A stretch of 31,888 bases of DNA from Leptospirillum sp037442005 (GCA_037442005.1 JBBIRA010000017.1:1-31888), one strand, 5' to 3'; numbered from the stretch's first letter, positions 7,505 to 15,926 are shown. A program made the numbers and translations. Notes: generated by a model not told the origin, from the sequence alone.

Positions 7505-8869
7505 TTATTCTTTTCCACTCCCCGAGAACAGGGGCGGCGAAAGGGTCCCGCGGGCATACTGATAATCGGCATAACCCACCATCAGGGCATAACGTGCCTG
7601 AATCACCGATTCCCGGGCCTGACGCAGGGCAGCCTGGGCGTCCATCACGTCGACTGAATGAACCGATCCCGCCTGGTAAGCCTGGGAAACAAGGCTTTCG
7701 TTTTTCAAGGCGTTCATCCGTTCAGTCCGGGCTTCAACAAGTCTCTGCTGTCCATCACGGATTTCAAGAAGGGCCTTTTTGAGGTCAGAAATGACCTGAA
7801 GCCTGACCGCCCTTTTGGATTCAATGGATGAGGAAAGGTCGTAATGGGCCTGAGACATCTGATGCATCATCGCTCCCCCTTCAAAAATGGGAATATTGAT
7901 GACACCGCCCAGATTCAGGGTTGAATAGGGGGTATTGTTCGGTGCATAGGGAATCGGCAGGGCCCCCTGAGGCATCATCGCCGTAAAAGACTGGAAGAGA
8001 CCGGTAATCGAGGGATAATTCTGGGATCTGGCATTCTTGAGTGCCGACCGGGACATATTAACCTGATCGGTTGCCTCGATCATCTCGGGACGTTTGTCCA
8101 TCGCCTTGGAGAGATCGGAGGAATAGTCCGGAGATCGAACCGCATTCGGATCAACGGAAAGATCCCGGGCCACCAGATGTTCCTTTTTAGAACGGCCCAT
8201 GACCCGGGCAAGATCAATTCCGATGGACCTGGCCGCATCCCTGTCCCGGATAAGTGCCAGCTTGTCAGCCTCCACATTGACCTCGGCCCTTGTCACATCA
8301 AGAATAATCCCCGTCCCTGTCTGGAACCGGTAACGGGCCCGGGAAAGCTGATCTTCTCCATCGGTCAGATTCGCCTCATCCGCAAGGATCTGGTGCTGAG
8401 CCGAAAGAAGGTTGAAATAATCCTTCTCTGCCGTCTGGATCGTCTCCTGACGAACCTGCTCTTCCCGGCCTTTTTCCAGTGCGTAGGACCATCGGTTCTG
8501 ATCCACCTGGGAGCCGGTACGGCCGAAATCATAAATCGTCTGGGACAGGGTGATCGTCAACAGGTTCAGATCAGCATAGTTATACCCGGGAAAAAGGAAG
8601 AACCCGAAAAAGCTGTTTCCATAAACGGTCTGAAAACTGGCCGACAGCTGCGGGTAGTAATTGGACCTGGCTTCGCCGACCTTCTCTTTGGCACTCAGGA
8701 CACGATCCCCCTGGGCTTTGAGGTCCGGCCGGTTCAGGAGGGCTTCCTGCACGGCCTGGGACAGGCTGACCTCCGAGCCTTGCGCAAAGACATCCGGCAC
8801 CCGAACGGGGTCAATGGAAACCAGGGAAATCGCCACGCAGAAGAGAAAGGATAACAAACGGCTCAACAC
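7505..8869 (-). CDS. tolC: TolC-family outer-membrane efflux protein
   Basis: This 454-residue protein forms the outer-membrane channel of tripartite export systems. A signal peptide (LLSFLFCVAISLVSI, cleavage near DVFA) is followed by the typical outer membrane efflux protein repeat. Each half has a long helical hairpin, with SLSQAVQEALLNRPDLKAQ near the start, a Tyr/Phe-rich strand region (YYPQLSASFQTVYG) and a second-repeat equivalent (NYPSITGLFQSF). QARYALMVGYADYQYARG lies near the C-terminus. The GTG at 8869 is supported by AAGGAG 7 bases upstream; a TTG follows directly. It diverges from the HlyD/ABC operon with a shared promoter region, so it is very probably the outer-membrane partner of that pump. 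A terminator follows it. Confidence 0.93.
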   Translation of the reverse strand: MLSRLLSFLFCVAISLVSIDPVRVPDVFAQGSEVSLSQAVQEALLNRPDLKAQGDRVLSAKEKVGEARSNYYPQLSASFQTVYGNSFFGFFLFPGYNYADLNLLTITLSQTIYDFGRTGSQVDQNRWSYALEKGREEQVRQETIQTAEKDYFNLLSAQHQILADEANLTDGEDQLSRARYRFQTGTGIILDVTRAEVNVEADKLALIRDRDAARSIGIDLARVMGRSKKEHLVARDLSVDPNAVRSPDYSSDLSKAMDKRPEMIEATDQVNMSRSALKNARSQNYPSITGLFQSFTAMMPQGALPIPYAPNNTPYSTLNLGGVINIPIFEGGAMMHQMSQAHYDLSSSIESKRAVRLQVISDLKKALLEIRDGQQRLVEARTERMNALKNESLVSQAYQAGSVHSVDVMDAQAALRQARESVIQARYALMVGYADYQYARGTLSPPLFSGSGKE

Positions 8870-8937
8870 AACGATTTCTCCTTACCATCAGGTTCCCAGA
8901 CAGCCTCTCACACAGACGAAAAAAATAAAAAAAGGTT

Positions 8938-8965
8938 AACATATTATGACTTAAATCTTGTTCAA
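8938..8965 (-). promoter_or_regulatory. Candidate tolC promoter
   Basis: On the minus strand TTGAAC (8960-8965) is followed after 16 bases by TATGTT (8938-8943) in an AT-rich stretch. It lies about 70 bases before the tolC GTG. Matches to consensus are 4 of 6 at both boxes. Confidence 0.4.
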
Positions 8966-8985
8966 GAGTGCACTTGTGGTATCAT
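8958..8985 (+). promoter_or_regulatory. Candidate promoter for the hlyD-ybhFSR operon
   Basis: TTGTTC (8958-8963), a 16-base spacer and TATCAT (8980-8985; 5 of 6) lie about 50 bases before the hlyD ATG. Its -35 box overlaps the -35 of the opposite tolC promoter. A second TTGACA at 8991 has no good -10. Confidence 0.4.
8963..8976. promoter_or_regulatory. Small palindrome, possible operator between the divergent export promoters
   Basis: CAAG-AGTGCA-CTTG is a 4-bp inverted repeat around a 6-base core, itself near-palindromic. It sits between the plus-strand -35 and -10 boxes and touches the minus-strand -35. A bound regulator could control both promoters. No regulator gene lies next to it, and the site is short enough to be chance. 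Confidence 0.25.
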
Positions 8986-9033
8986 GCCACTTGACAGGAC
9001 TTATTCACAACCTCTCGAGACGGAGATCCTTTC

Positions 9034-9936
9034 ATGTCCATTAAACGCCGCCTGCTTCTGGCAATCGTTCTCTTGTCCGCCATCGTCATCGCCCTCTTCC
9101 ATAAAAAGATTTTTCCGACCCGGACTCTTGAAAAAAACCATCTGGTCCTTTATGGCAATATCGATCTCCGTGAAGTCCAGCTCGCCTTTCATGATACCGG
9201 CAGGATTCAGAAACTCCTCTATCTCGAAGGGGAAAAGGTCAAGGCGGGGGACCTGATGGCCGTCATGGACCCGGTCAGGTACCAGGATCTCGTCGATTCG
9301 GATCAGGCCACCCTGGAACGAAGAAAGGTCGAGCTGATCGATGCCCAACGGACCTATCGGCGTGTCAGGAAACTCGCCCATGCCGCCTTTAATTCCCAGC
9401 AAAAGCTTGATGATGCCACGGAAGCGCTCAATGCGGCCAGCGCATCGGTTCATCAGACCAGCGCCCAGCTGGCCTACGACCAGCGGCAACTCGTCGACAC
9501 CCGTGTCTATGCCCCCGTCGATGGCATCGTCCAGAACAGGATCCTGGAACCGGGTGATATGGCTTTTCCCCAGTCTCCGGTTTATACCATTGCCCGCTCC
9601 CATCCCCTGTGGGCGCGCGTCTACCTGGAAGAACCCGAGCTGGGAAAAGTCCGTCAGGGAATGCAGGCGACGGTCACCTCCGACTCTTATCCCGGAAAAA
9701 CCTATTCCGGGTACATCGGCTACATTTCTCCCGAGTCGGAGTTTACTCCCAAGCAGGTCCAGACCCTGCACCAGCGAACCATTCTGGTCTACAGAGTCCG
9801 GGTGTACCTTTACTGTCCGACAACAGAACTCCGGCTGGGCATGCCGGTGACCGTCACCATTGACCTCCATCAGGGCAAAAAGACCCTTCCGGCCTGTCCT
9901 TCCGGAGCGATCCCGGAAACATCCCCCCGTGGCTGA
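9034..9936 (+). CDS. ybhG: HlyD-family membrane fusion (periplasmic adaptor) protein
   Basis: This 300-residue protein bridges an inner-membrane ABC transporter to TolC. It has one N-terminal membrane anchor (RLLLAIVLLSAIVIALF) and a first half-lipoyl motif (GRIQKLLYLEGEKVKAGDLMAVMDP). A helical hairpin spans about residues 85-150 (YQDLVDSDQATLERRKVELIDAQ onward), followed by the second half-lipoyl motif (VYAPVDGIVQNRILEPGDM). A beta-barrel domain follows (ARVYLEEPELGKVRQGMQATVTSDSYPG). This is the layout of the YbhG/EmrA group. The ATG at 9034 has GGAG 8 bases upstream. The tail is short and ends inside the start of the ATPase gene, so the two are coupled. The symbol reflects the YbhGFSR-like gene order. 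Confidence 0.92.
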   Translation: MSIKRRLLLAIVLLSAIVIALFHKKIFPTRTLEKNHLVLYGNIDLREVQLAFHDTGRIQKLLYLEGEKVKAGDLMAVMDPVRYQDLVDSDQATLERRKVELIDAQRTYRRVRKLAHAAFNSQQKLDDATEALNAASASVHQTSAQLAYDQRQLVDTRVYAPVDGIVQNRILEPGDMAFPQSPVYTIARSHPLWARVYLEEPELGKVRQGMQATVTSDSYPGKTYSGYIGYISPESEFTPKQVQTLHQRTILVYRVRVYLYCPTTELRLGMPVTVTIDLHQGKKTLPACPSGAIPETSPRG

Positions 9937-11704
9937 ACCGGTATCAGGTGAAGGCCTCATTGAGGTTCGGGGGCTGACAAAGACCTTTCCCTCCCCCAGG
10001 GGCGTGGTGAAGGCCCTAGACAATATCAGCTTTTCCCTTAAGCCGGGAAGCGTGACCGGGCTGATCGGTCCGGACGGGGCAGGAAAAACAACCCTGATGA
10101 GACTTCTGGCAGGACTTCTTGTTCCCGACGCGGGATCGATTTCGATCATGGGGAATGACCCGTCCAAAGACCCGCTATCCGTCCAGCGCTATCTGGGGTA
10201 CATGCCCCAGAAGTTCGGCCTCTATGAAGACCTCTCCGTCCAGGAGAACATGGAGCTCTATGCCAACTTGCAGGGGGTCCCCGAACAAAAAAGGAAAGAA
10301 CTCTATGCCCCCCTCCTGTCGATGACGGGGCTCGCCCCTTTTCAGAAACGCCTTGCGGGGAACCTGTCCGGCGGAATGAAACAGAAGCTGGGAGTGGCCT
10401 GTTCCCTGGTTCATCAACCGCGCATTCTGCTCCTTGATGAACCGACGGTAGGCGTCGATCCCGTCTCCCGGCGGGAACTGTGGTCCATTTTAAAAAACCT
10501 GGTCGGGGAGTCCGGATCAACGCTCTTTGTCAGTACCGCCTATCTTGACGAAGCGGAAAAATGCCAGGAGGTGTTGATCCTCTATAACGGCATGATCCTT
10601 GGGTCCGGAACTCCCGGATCCTTCCGGGAGGAAGTGGCCGGACGAAGTTTTCACGTCAGGGCACAGGGACAATCACTCCGGATCGTGGAGCCAAAAATTT
10701 CAACCCTGCCGGGGGTTGTCGATTCTGTTCTCGAAGGCAATACCATCCGGGTCGTCATGGGTTCAGACGTCCCCCCCGTGCTTCCCGGATCATTGGGGGA
10801 AACCTCGATTTCTGCCACTTTGCCCCGATTTGAAGACGCCTTCATGACACGGATCAGGGCCGTGACACGGGAGAGCGGAAAAATGGTTTCATTCGAGCAT
10901 CTCTATCGGCGTCAGGTTTTGCAAAAGACTCCGGATGGACAGGAACCAGACGCCATCCAGATCAGGAACCTTGTCAGAAATTTCGGTTCCTTCCGTGCCG
11001 TGGACAACCTCACCTTCGAGGTCAGGCCTGGAGAGGTCTTCGGACTTCTGGGTGCCAACGGGGCGGGAAAGACCACCACCTTCAGGATGATCGCAGGATT
11101 ACTGGCCCCCAGCGGGGGAACGCTTGTCGTCTCCGGACAGGATGTCCGGAAGGCACCCGCCAAAGCCCGACAGAACATCGGCTATATGGCCCAGAAGTTT
11201 TCTCTTTACTCCCAGCTCTCCACCTATCAGAACATGGTTTTCTTCAGCAGTGCCTATGGCCTTTCAGGACACCTCCAGAAAGAGAAAATCCAGGAAACCA
11301 TGAACTTTTTCGAACTTGAGCCCTACAAAAACGAAACCAGTGGCCTGCTCCCGCTCGGATTCCGTCAGAGACTGGCCCTTTCCTGCGCATTGATGCACGA
11401 ACCCTCCATTCTCCTTCTTGATGAACCCACTTCCGGGGTCGATCCGAATGCCCGCCGGGAGTTCTGGCATATTATCAGCCGACTGGCCACCATCGGGGTT
11501 TCTGTTCTTGTCACCACCCATTTGATGGAAGAAGCGGAGTATTGCGACCGACTGGTCATCATGGCCCAGGGAACACTTCTGGCCATGGGAAGCCCCGCGG
11601 AAATCAAGGAAAAGATGAAAACAACCGAACTTCCTGACCCCTCTCTGGAAGATGCCTTTGTCGGACTCCTGTCAAAAGTCGCCGCGAAAGGGGAAACAGG
11701 ATGA
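9929..11704 (+). CDS. ybhF: YbhF-type ABC transporter with two fused ATP-binding domains
   Basis: This is the ATPase of the exporter, about 591 residues with two nucleotide-binding domains in one chain. Domain 1 has Walker A GPDGAGKTT (47-55), signature LSGGMKQKL (from 146) and Walker B LLLDEP. Domain 2 has Walker A GANGAGKTT (375-383), a degenerate signature LPLGFRQRLAL and Walker B LLLDEP followed by TSGVDP. The switch histidine is present in domain 2 (TTHLMEEAE) but replaced in domain 1 (STAYLDEAE). The sequence closely matches E. coli YbhF as I remember it, including GYMPQKFGLYEDL. The frame is open from a TTG at 9860; the GTG at 9929, which overlaps the hlyD stop by 8 bases, is preferred, though neither has a strong ribosome site. 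Confidence 0.92.
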   Translation: MAEPVSGEGLIEVRGLTKTFPSPRGVVKALDNISFSLKPGSVTGLIGPDGAGKTTLMRLLAGLLVPDAGSISIMGNDPSKDPLSVQRYLGYMPQKFGLYEDLSVQENMELYANLQGVPEQKRKELYAPLLSMTGLAPFQKRLAGNLSGGMKQKLGVACSLVHQPRILLLDEPTVGVDPVSRRELWSILKNLVGESGSTLFVSTAYLDEAEKCQEVLILYNGMILGSGTPGSFREEVAGRSFHVRAQGQSLRIVEPKISTLPGVVDSVLEGNTIRVVMGSDVPPVLPGSLGETSISATLPRFEDAFMTRIRAVTRESGKMVSFEHLYRRQVLQKTPDGQEPDAIQIRNLVRNFGSFRAVDNLTFEVRPGEVFGLLGANGAGKTTTFRMIAGLLAPSGGTLVVSGQDVRKAPAKARQNIGYMAQKFSLYSQLSTYQNMVFFSSAYGLSGHLQKEKIQETMNFFELEPYKNETSGLLPLGFRQRLALSCALMHEPSILLLDEPTSGVDPNARREFWHIISRLATIGVSVLVTTHLMEEAEYCDRLVIMAQGTLLAMGSPAEIKEKMKTTELPDPSLEDAFVGLLSKVAAKGETG

Positions 11705-12849
11705 GCCACTCCGGGGAACGCTCCGCTCTGATCGCGAAACTGAAAAGAATACGAGCCCTCGTCTTTAAAGAAAGTCTTCAGATTTTCCGCGATCCTTCCA
11801 GTATCGCCATCGCCATTATCCTTCCGTTTGTCCTGCTCCTGATTTTTGGTTATGGGGTTTCGCTCGATGCGGTTCATGTCCCCATTGCCGTGGTTCAGGA
11901 CAGCCGGACGCCGGCTTCGGAGGGGTTCGTGGCCAGCCTCCGGAACTCACGCTGGTTTTCCGCCCGCCCCTATGCAAACCTGCACGATGCGGTGGAAGCC
12001 CTGAAACGACAGGACGTTGAAGGGATTCTCTGGCTGAGGGAAAATTTTGGCCGGGAAATCGAGTCGTTTCACAATGGACCGATCCACGTGATCGTGGATG
12101 GGGTCGATGACAACACCGCCCGTCTTGTCGAAGGATATCTGAACGACACCTGGCAGACATGGCTCGCTCTCCGGAACCAGAGGGGCCGGCTCCCATCGGT
12201 CTTGCCTGTTGATCTGGAAGCCAGGATCTGGTTCAACCCGGATAACCGAAGCCGGGATTTCCTGATCCCCGGACTGGTCGCCGTCATCATGACCCTGATC
12301 GGATCCCTGCTGACCGCGCTCGTCATCGCCCGGGAATGGGAGCGGGGAACCATGGAGGCCCTGTTCGTCACCCCCGTTTCCATGGGAGAAATCCTGATCG
12401 GAAAATTCATTCCCTATTTCCTCCTCGGCATGATGGGAATGGGACTCTCTGTGTTAATGAGCCGTTACCTGTTTGAGGTTCCCCTTCGGGGATCGCTCTT
12501 GATCCTGACGCTGACATCCGCTCTATTCTTAACCAGCGCTCTCGGAATGGGGCTTCTTATCTCAACCGCGGCCAAGAATCAGTTTGTTGCCGGACAGATC
12601 GCCATCGTCTTCACCTTTCTGCCCGCCTTCATCCTGTCCGGATTCATCTTCGACATCCATTCCATGCCCACTTTCATCCAGGCGATCACCCACATCATTC
12701 CCGCCAGCTACTTTGTCACCATTCTCCAGTCAGTCTTTCTGGCCGGCGACATCCCTGGCGTCATTATCCCCAATTCGGTGGCTCTAGCCCTGTTCAGTGT
12801 TTTTCTGTTTGCTCTGGTAAGACGCATCAGCCGGAAAAGGATCGAATAA
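11701..12849 (+). CDS. ybhS: ABC-2 type permease (first subunit)
   Basis: This 382-residue inner-membrane permease starts in an ATGA overlap with the ATPase stop. One membrane segment near the N-terminus (SSIAIAIILPFVLLLIFGYGV) is followed by a large periplasmic loop of about 130 residues. Five or so membrane segments follow (FLIPGLVAVIMTLIGSLLTALVIA onward), the fold of ABC2_membrane_3 proteins. REWERGTMEALFVTPVS is the conserved cytoplasmic coupling segment before a membrane helix. It pairs with the next gene to form a heterodimeric channel. The substrate cannot be read from the sequence; YbhFSR-like systems have been linked to drug or cation export. Confidence 0.92.
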   Translation: MSHSGERSALIAKLKRIRALVFKESLQIFRDPSSIAIAIILPFVLLLIFGYGVSLDAVHVPIAVVQDSRTPASEGFVASLRNSRWFSARPYANLHDAVEALKRQDVEGILWLRENFGREIESFHNGPIHVIVDGVDDNTARLVEGYLNDTWQTWLALRNQRGRLPSVLPVDLEARIWFNPDNRSRDFLIPGLVAVIMTLIGSLLTALVIAREWERGTMEALFVTPVSMGEILIGKFIPYFLLGMMGMGLSVLMSRYLFEVPLRGSLLILTLTSALFLTSALGMGLLISTAAKNQFVAGQIAIVFTFLPAFILSGFIFDIHSMPTFIQAITHIIPASYFVTILQSVFLAGDIPGVIIPNSVALALFSVFLFALVRRISRKRIE

Positions 12850-13964
12850 TGGAACGACTGCGCCGGATCCTCCGGCTGGTCCAGAAAGAGTTTCTGGCCC
12901 TTCTCAAAGATAAAAAAAGCCGGATGGTCCTGATCGTTCCCCCGACCGTCCAGCTTCTGGTCTTCAGCTTTGCCGCAACGTTCGACCTGAAAAACATTTC
13001 CTATGCGGTCTGGAATGAAGATACGGGGATTTATTCCCGCCAGCTTCTCGCCCGTTTTTCCGGATCTCCGAACTTTCATCTGGCCCGGACTATCACCCAT
13101 GAACAGGAAGTCGCCCCGCTCATCGATAACCGGAAAGTTCTTCTCATCCTCCACATCAGAAGTGACTTCAGCAGGAACCTCCTGTCCGGAAGTCCCGCCC
13201 GCGTCGAGGCCCTTCTCGACGGACGCCAGTCCAATACAGCCATGATCCTCTTCGGATATGTCCAGACCATCGTCAGCGACTATACAACCGACATCGCGAA
13301 CCAGAGAGGGATTCCCACCCCCATTGCCCCGATTGATCTGCGGGCCTGGTACAACCCGAACCTTAAAAGCCGGTGGTTTATCGTCCCGGGGATTGTGGGA
13401 CTCTTGACCCTTGTGGTGACACTTCTGGTCACCGCTCTATCCGTCGCCCGGGAAAGAGAGGATGGAACCTTTGACCAGCTTCTCGTCACCCCCCTGACAC
13501 CGTTCGACCTGATCCTGGGAAAAGTGTTGCCGGGATTCGTTATCGGACTGATTGAGGCCACAGGAATCATTGTGGTGGCGCAACTGGTCTTTCATATCCC
13601 GTTGCGGGGATCAATCGAAGCTCTGTACCTGGGTCTTTTCCTGTTCATCCTGTCGGGACTCGGTGTGGGGCTGATGATCAGTTCCGTTGTGTCGACACAA
13701 CAACAGGGGCTGCTCGGGGCCTTCCTGTTTCTCGTCCCCTCCATTGTTCTCTCGGGATTTGCAAGCCCCATTGCCAACATGCCCCCCCTCATCCAGGACC
13801 TGACCCTTCTGAACCCGCTCCGGTATTTTCTGGTTATCCTGAGAGAAGTCTTCCTGCAAGGCGCTGGGGTCACCATTCTGTTGCCTGAATACGAGGCTCT
13901 TACAGCGATCGGGCTGGGATCACTTCTTCTTGCCGGCCACTTTTTCAAAAGAAAAATGGGATAG
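12849..13964 (+). CDS. ybhR: ABC-2 type permease (second subunit)
   Basis: This 371-residue permease shares its first base with the last base of the previous stop (TAATG), and has AAGGA 7 bases upstream. It has the same architecture as its neighbour: an N-terminal membrane segment (MVLIVPPTVQLLVFSFAATF), a periplasmic domain, and a C-terminal bundle starting WFIVPGIVGLLTLVVTLLVTALSVA. The coupling segment reads REREDGTFDQLLVTPLTPF. The two permeases are clearly paralogous. This is the last gene of the hlyD-ybhF-ybhS-ybhR operon. Confidence 0.92.
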   Translation: MERLRRILRLVQKEFLALLKDKKSRMVLIVPPTVQLLVFSFAATFDLKNISYAVWNEDTGIYSRQLLARFSGSPNFHLARTITHEQEVAPLIDNRKVLLILHIRSDFSRNLLSGSPARVEALLDGRQSNTAMILFGYVQTIVSDYTTDIANQRGIPTPIAPIDLRAWYNPNLKSRWFIVPGIVGLLTLVVTLLVTALSVAREREDGTFDQLLVTPLTPFDLILGKVLPGFVIGLIEATGIIVVAQLVFHIPLRGSIEALYLGLFLFILSGLGVGLMISSVVSTQQQGLLGAFLFLVPSIVLSGFASPIANMPPLIQDLTLLNPLRYFLVILREVFLQGAGVTILLPEYEALTAIGLGSLLLAGHFFKRKMG

Positions 13965-13965
13965 T

Positions 13966-14022
13966 CATTCAAAAAAAAGGTTCAGAACTGTTAAACGCTA
14001 TAGCCATTATGGTTTTTGAATG
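13966..14022. repeat. Inverted repeat between ybhR and the cytochrome gene
   Basis: CATTCAAAAA (13966-13975) is exactly repeated in inverted form as TTTTTGAATG (14013-14022), 37 bases apart. The middle also contains a small palindrome, CCATTATGG. It starts just after the ybhR stop and ends at the -35 of the cytochrome promoter. It could be a weak terminator or a regulator site; the stem is too AT-rich to be a classic terminator. Confidence 0.4.
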
Positions 14023-14027
14023 AAAGG

Positions 14028-14056
14028 TTCACTTTATTGTAAGGTTGGAGTAAAAT
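14028..14056 (+). promoter_or_regulatory. Promoter for the cytochrome c gene
   Basis: TTCACT (14028-14033), a 17-base spacer and TAAAAT (14051-14056; 5 of 6) lie about 50 bases before the cytochrome ATG. The surroundings are AT-rich compared with the rest of the window. Confidence 0.5.
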
Positions 14057-14106
14057 CAGAAAGGTACCCAAAAAGAGAAATCGTCGAACAACGAAGGAGG
14101 CGTAAC

Positions 14107-14436
14107 ATGAAAAAAATGGTTCTTGCTGCTGCTCTTTTAACAGGTCTCATCTTCACGGCAACAGCACAGGCTGACGACGTTCAGTCGATTATGGGGGCGC
14201 ACGGGTGTGCCGCTTGCCATAGTCTTGACCAGAAACTGGTCGGCCCATCCTTCAAGATGATTGCCGACCGCTATCGCGGAAAAAAGGGTGTTATGAAGGT
14301 TCTGGCCCAGAAAGTCATTACTGGCGGTGGGGGGAACTGGACATCATTGACCGGAGGGATGGCCATGCCACCGCACCCCAACCTGCCCCTTCCGCAGGCC
14401 GAAGAGGTGGTCAAATGGATTCTGTCCCAAAAGTAA
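14107..14436 (+). CDS. Periplasmic monoheme class I cytochrome c (c551/c8-like)
   Basis: This is a 109-residue precursor with a Sec signal peptide (KKMVLAAALLTGLIFTATAQA, cleavage likely after residue 22) and a mature domain of about 87 residues. The heme-binding motif is CAACH (residues 34-38). GMAMPPHP near 84-91 supplies the methionine axial ligand, and VVKWILSQK is the usual terminal helix. The layout is that of small electron-shuttle cytochromes of the c551/c552 group, with an insertion rich in Gly and Trp (GGGGNWTSLTGG) before the methionine. The ATG at 14107 has a strong AAGGAGG 6 bases upstream. The frame is open further upstream, but that would cover the promoter. It is a single-gene unit. 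In an iron oxidiser it would carry electrons toward a terminal oxidase or bc1 complex; that role is inferred. Confidence 0.93.
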   Translation: MKKMVLAAALLTGLIFTATAQADDVQSIMGAHGCAACHSLDQKLVGPSFKMIADRYRGKKGVMKVLAQKVITGGGGNWTSLTGGMAMPPHPNLPLPQAEEVVKWILSQK

Positions 14437-14452
14437 ATCATCCCCTCCAGGA

Positions 14453-14470
14453 GCCGGAGATTCTTCCGGC
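14453..14470 (+). terminator. Weak hairpin after the cytochrome c gene
   Basis: GCCGGA (14453-14458) and TCCGGC (14465-14470) pair around a 6-base loop, 17 bases past the stop. No T-run follows, so it may stabilise the 3' end or be rho-linked. It also lies between two converging genes. Confidence 0.3.
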
Positions 14471-14559
14471 CCCCGGGGTTCCCTGTCTTTCCCTTGGGTT
14501 CCCCCGTTCCTCTGACGCCTTATGACGGCCGGGGATGCCTTGCGACGTGTCCGGCCCCA

Positions 14560-15834
14560 TCAGGAGACGCCGTTGGACTCCCATTTCTCGATTAAATCTT
14601 TCATGTCATGGCTCCATCGGGTTGTCTCAGGAAGTCCACCGGTGGCCGGTTTTCCGGGAACCATGGACCTGACCTTGTCGGAAATGGCCTTGTTCAGGGT
14701 TTCAAACGACTGCTCGAAGGACTTGACCCCCTCGGCAACCAGGATCCGGAACACGTCGTCAAGATTGATTCCGACCCCCTTCAATGCCTCTGCGAGCTTT
14801 TGGGGGTCATTCTTGTTCGCAACCAGTGCAGGGGAAACCTGTCCATGGTCCACAAAAGCTTTGAGGGTCGCCATCGGAACGGTATTCACCGTATCCGGCG
14901 CAATCAGGGAGTCCACATAGAGCGTATCGGAGTATTTCGGATTCTTGGTGCCGGTGGATGCCCACAACGGGCGCTGGAGCCGGAATTCTTTCCCTGACAG
15001 GTGGCGGGTTTTCTCTCCCCTGAAGATCTCCTCGAAACAGTGATAGATCGTCTGACAGTTGGCAATACCGGCCTGACCGGCAAGGGCTTCAAGCGACGCT
15101 TTTCCGGAACCGGTCGCCGCTTCGACCCGGCACTCGAGTTCCTTGTCAACAAGCGTATCGATCCGGCTGACAAAAACACTGGCCACGCTATGTACCTTTG
15201 AAAGATCCCCTCCCTTGCCAAGATAGGCGGTCGCCCCCCTGACATAGGCCATCGCCGCATTGCGATAGGCGTCGGGGGAAAAAAGAAGGGTCACATTGAT
15301 GGAAATCCCTTCACCCGTCAACGTCTCGATAGCCGGCATCCCTTCCGGGGTCCCCGGAACCTTGACCATGAGATTGGGGCGATCAACGAGAAAGTGAAGA
15401 AGTTTCGCCTCTTTCACAGTATTGTCCGTATCGGCCGATAAAAGCGGACTGACCTCAATCGAGACAAATCCGTCATTGCCTCCGGTTTTCCGGTGAACCG
15501 GCAGAAAGAAGTCGCATGCCTTCCGGATATCTCTGACCATCAGGAAGCGGACAATCTGTTCGGTTCCATAACCCTTGTCCGCCAGAAGGGCGATTTCCCG
15601 GTCGTAGGAAGGGCTTCCGTTGATCGCTTTTTCAAAAATGGTCGGATTGGAGGTCATCCCCCTGATACCAATCACCTCGATCAGCTCTTTCAACTCCCCC
15701 GACCCCATCAGCTCCCGGCTGATGCTGTCAAGCCACACACTTTGTCCGGTCCCCGCCAATGCCTCAAGGCGGGCCCCTTTCGAGCCGGCTCCCTGTCCGG
15801 AATCCCTGGCTGTTTTTTCAGTCGTTGTTGCCAT
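14560..15834 (-). CDS. tal: Transaldolase
   Basis: This 424-residue enzyme moves a dihydroxyacetone unit between sugar phosphates in the non-oxidative pentose phosphate pathway. It has the conserved start SVWLDSISRELM, GMTSNPTIFEKAI and the active-site NLMVKVPGTPEG, with the Schiff-base lysine at residue 158. VSIEVSPLLSADTDNTVKEA and LWASTGTKNPKYSDTLYVDSLI also fit the longer transaldolase class found in Cyanobacteria and Actinobacteria. A polar extension of about 25 residues precedes the conserved core. The ATG at 15834 has AAGGAG upstream. It follows phosphoketolase by 92 bases on the same strand, a pairing that makes metabolic sense. Confidence 0.96.
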   Translation of the reverse strand: MATTTEKTARDSGQGAGSKGARLEALAGTGQSVWLDSISRELMGSGELKELIEVIGIRGMTSNPTIFEKAINGSPSYDREIALLADKGYGTEQIVRFLMVRDIRKACDFFLPVHRKTGGNDGFVSIEVSPLLSADTDNTVKEAKLLHFLVDRPNLMVKVPGTPEGMPAIETLTGEGISINVTLLFSPDAYRNAAMAYVRGATAYLGKGGDLSKVHSVASVFVSRIDTLVDKELECRVEAATGSGKASLEALAGQAGIANCQTIYHCFEEIFRGEKTRHLSGKEFRLQRPLWASTGTKNPKYSDTLYVDSLIAPDTVNTVPMATLKAFVDHGQVSPALVANKNDPQKLAEALKGVGINLDDVFRILVAEGVKSFEQSFETLNKAISDKVRSMVPGKPATGGLPETTRWSHDMKDLIEKWESNGVS

Positions 15835-15926
15835 ATCAGTCTCCTTTTCTTAAAGCCCGATTCCAGAGGCAACGGCGGTTCCCGTCGTCCATGTCCTTCC
15901 CCAGCGGTTCAAGGCCGGTAGCGCCT

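Noticed and set aside
8991..8996. Perfect TTGACA before hlyD
   Set aside because: No -10 box at 15-19 bases; the TTGTTC/TATCAT pair fits better.
9001..10167. Long open frame on the minus strand (about 388 codons) opposite hlyD and ybhF
   Set aside because: It lies antisense to two well-supported genes; the product shows no domain and looks like a GC-codon-bias shadow.
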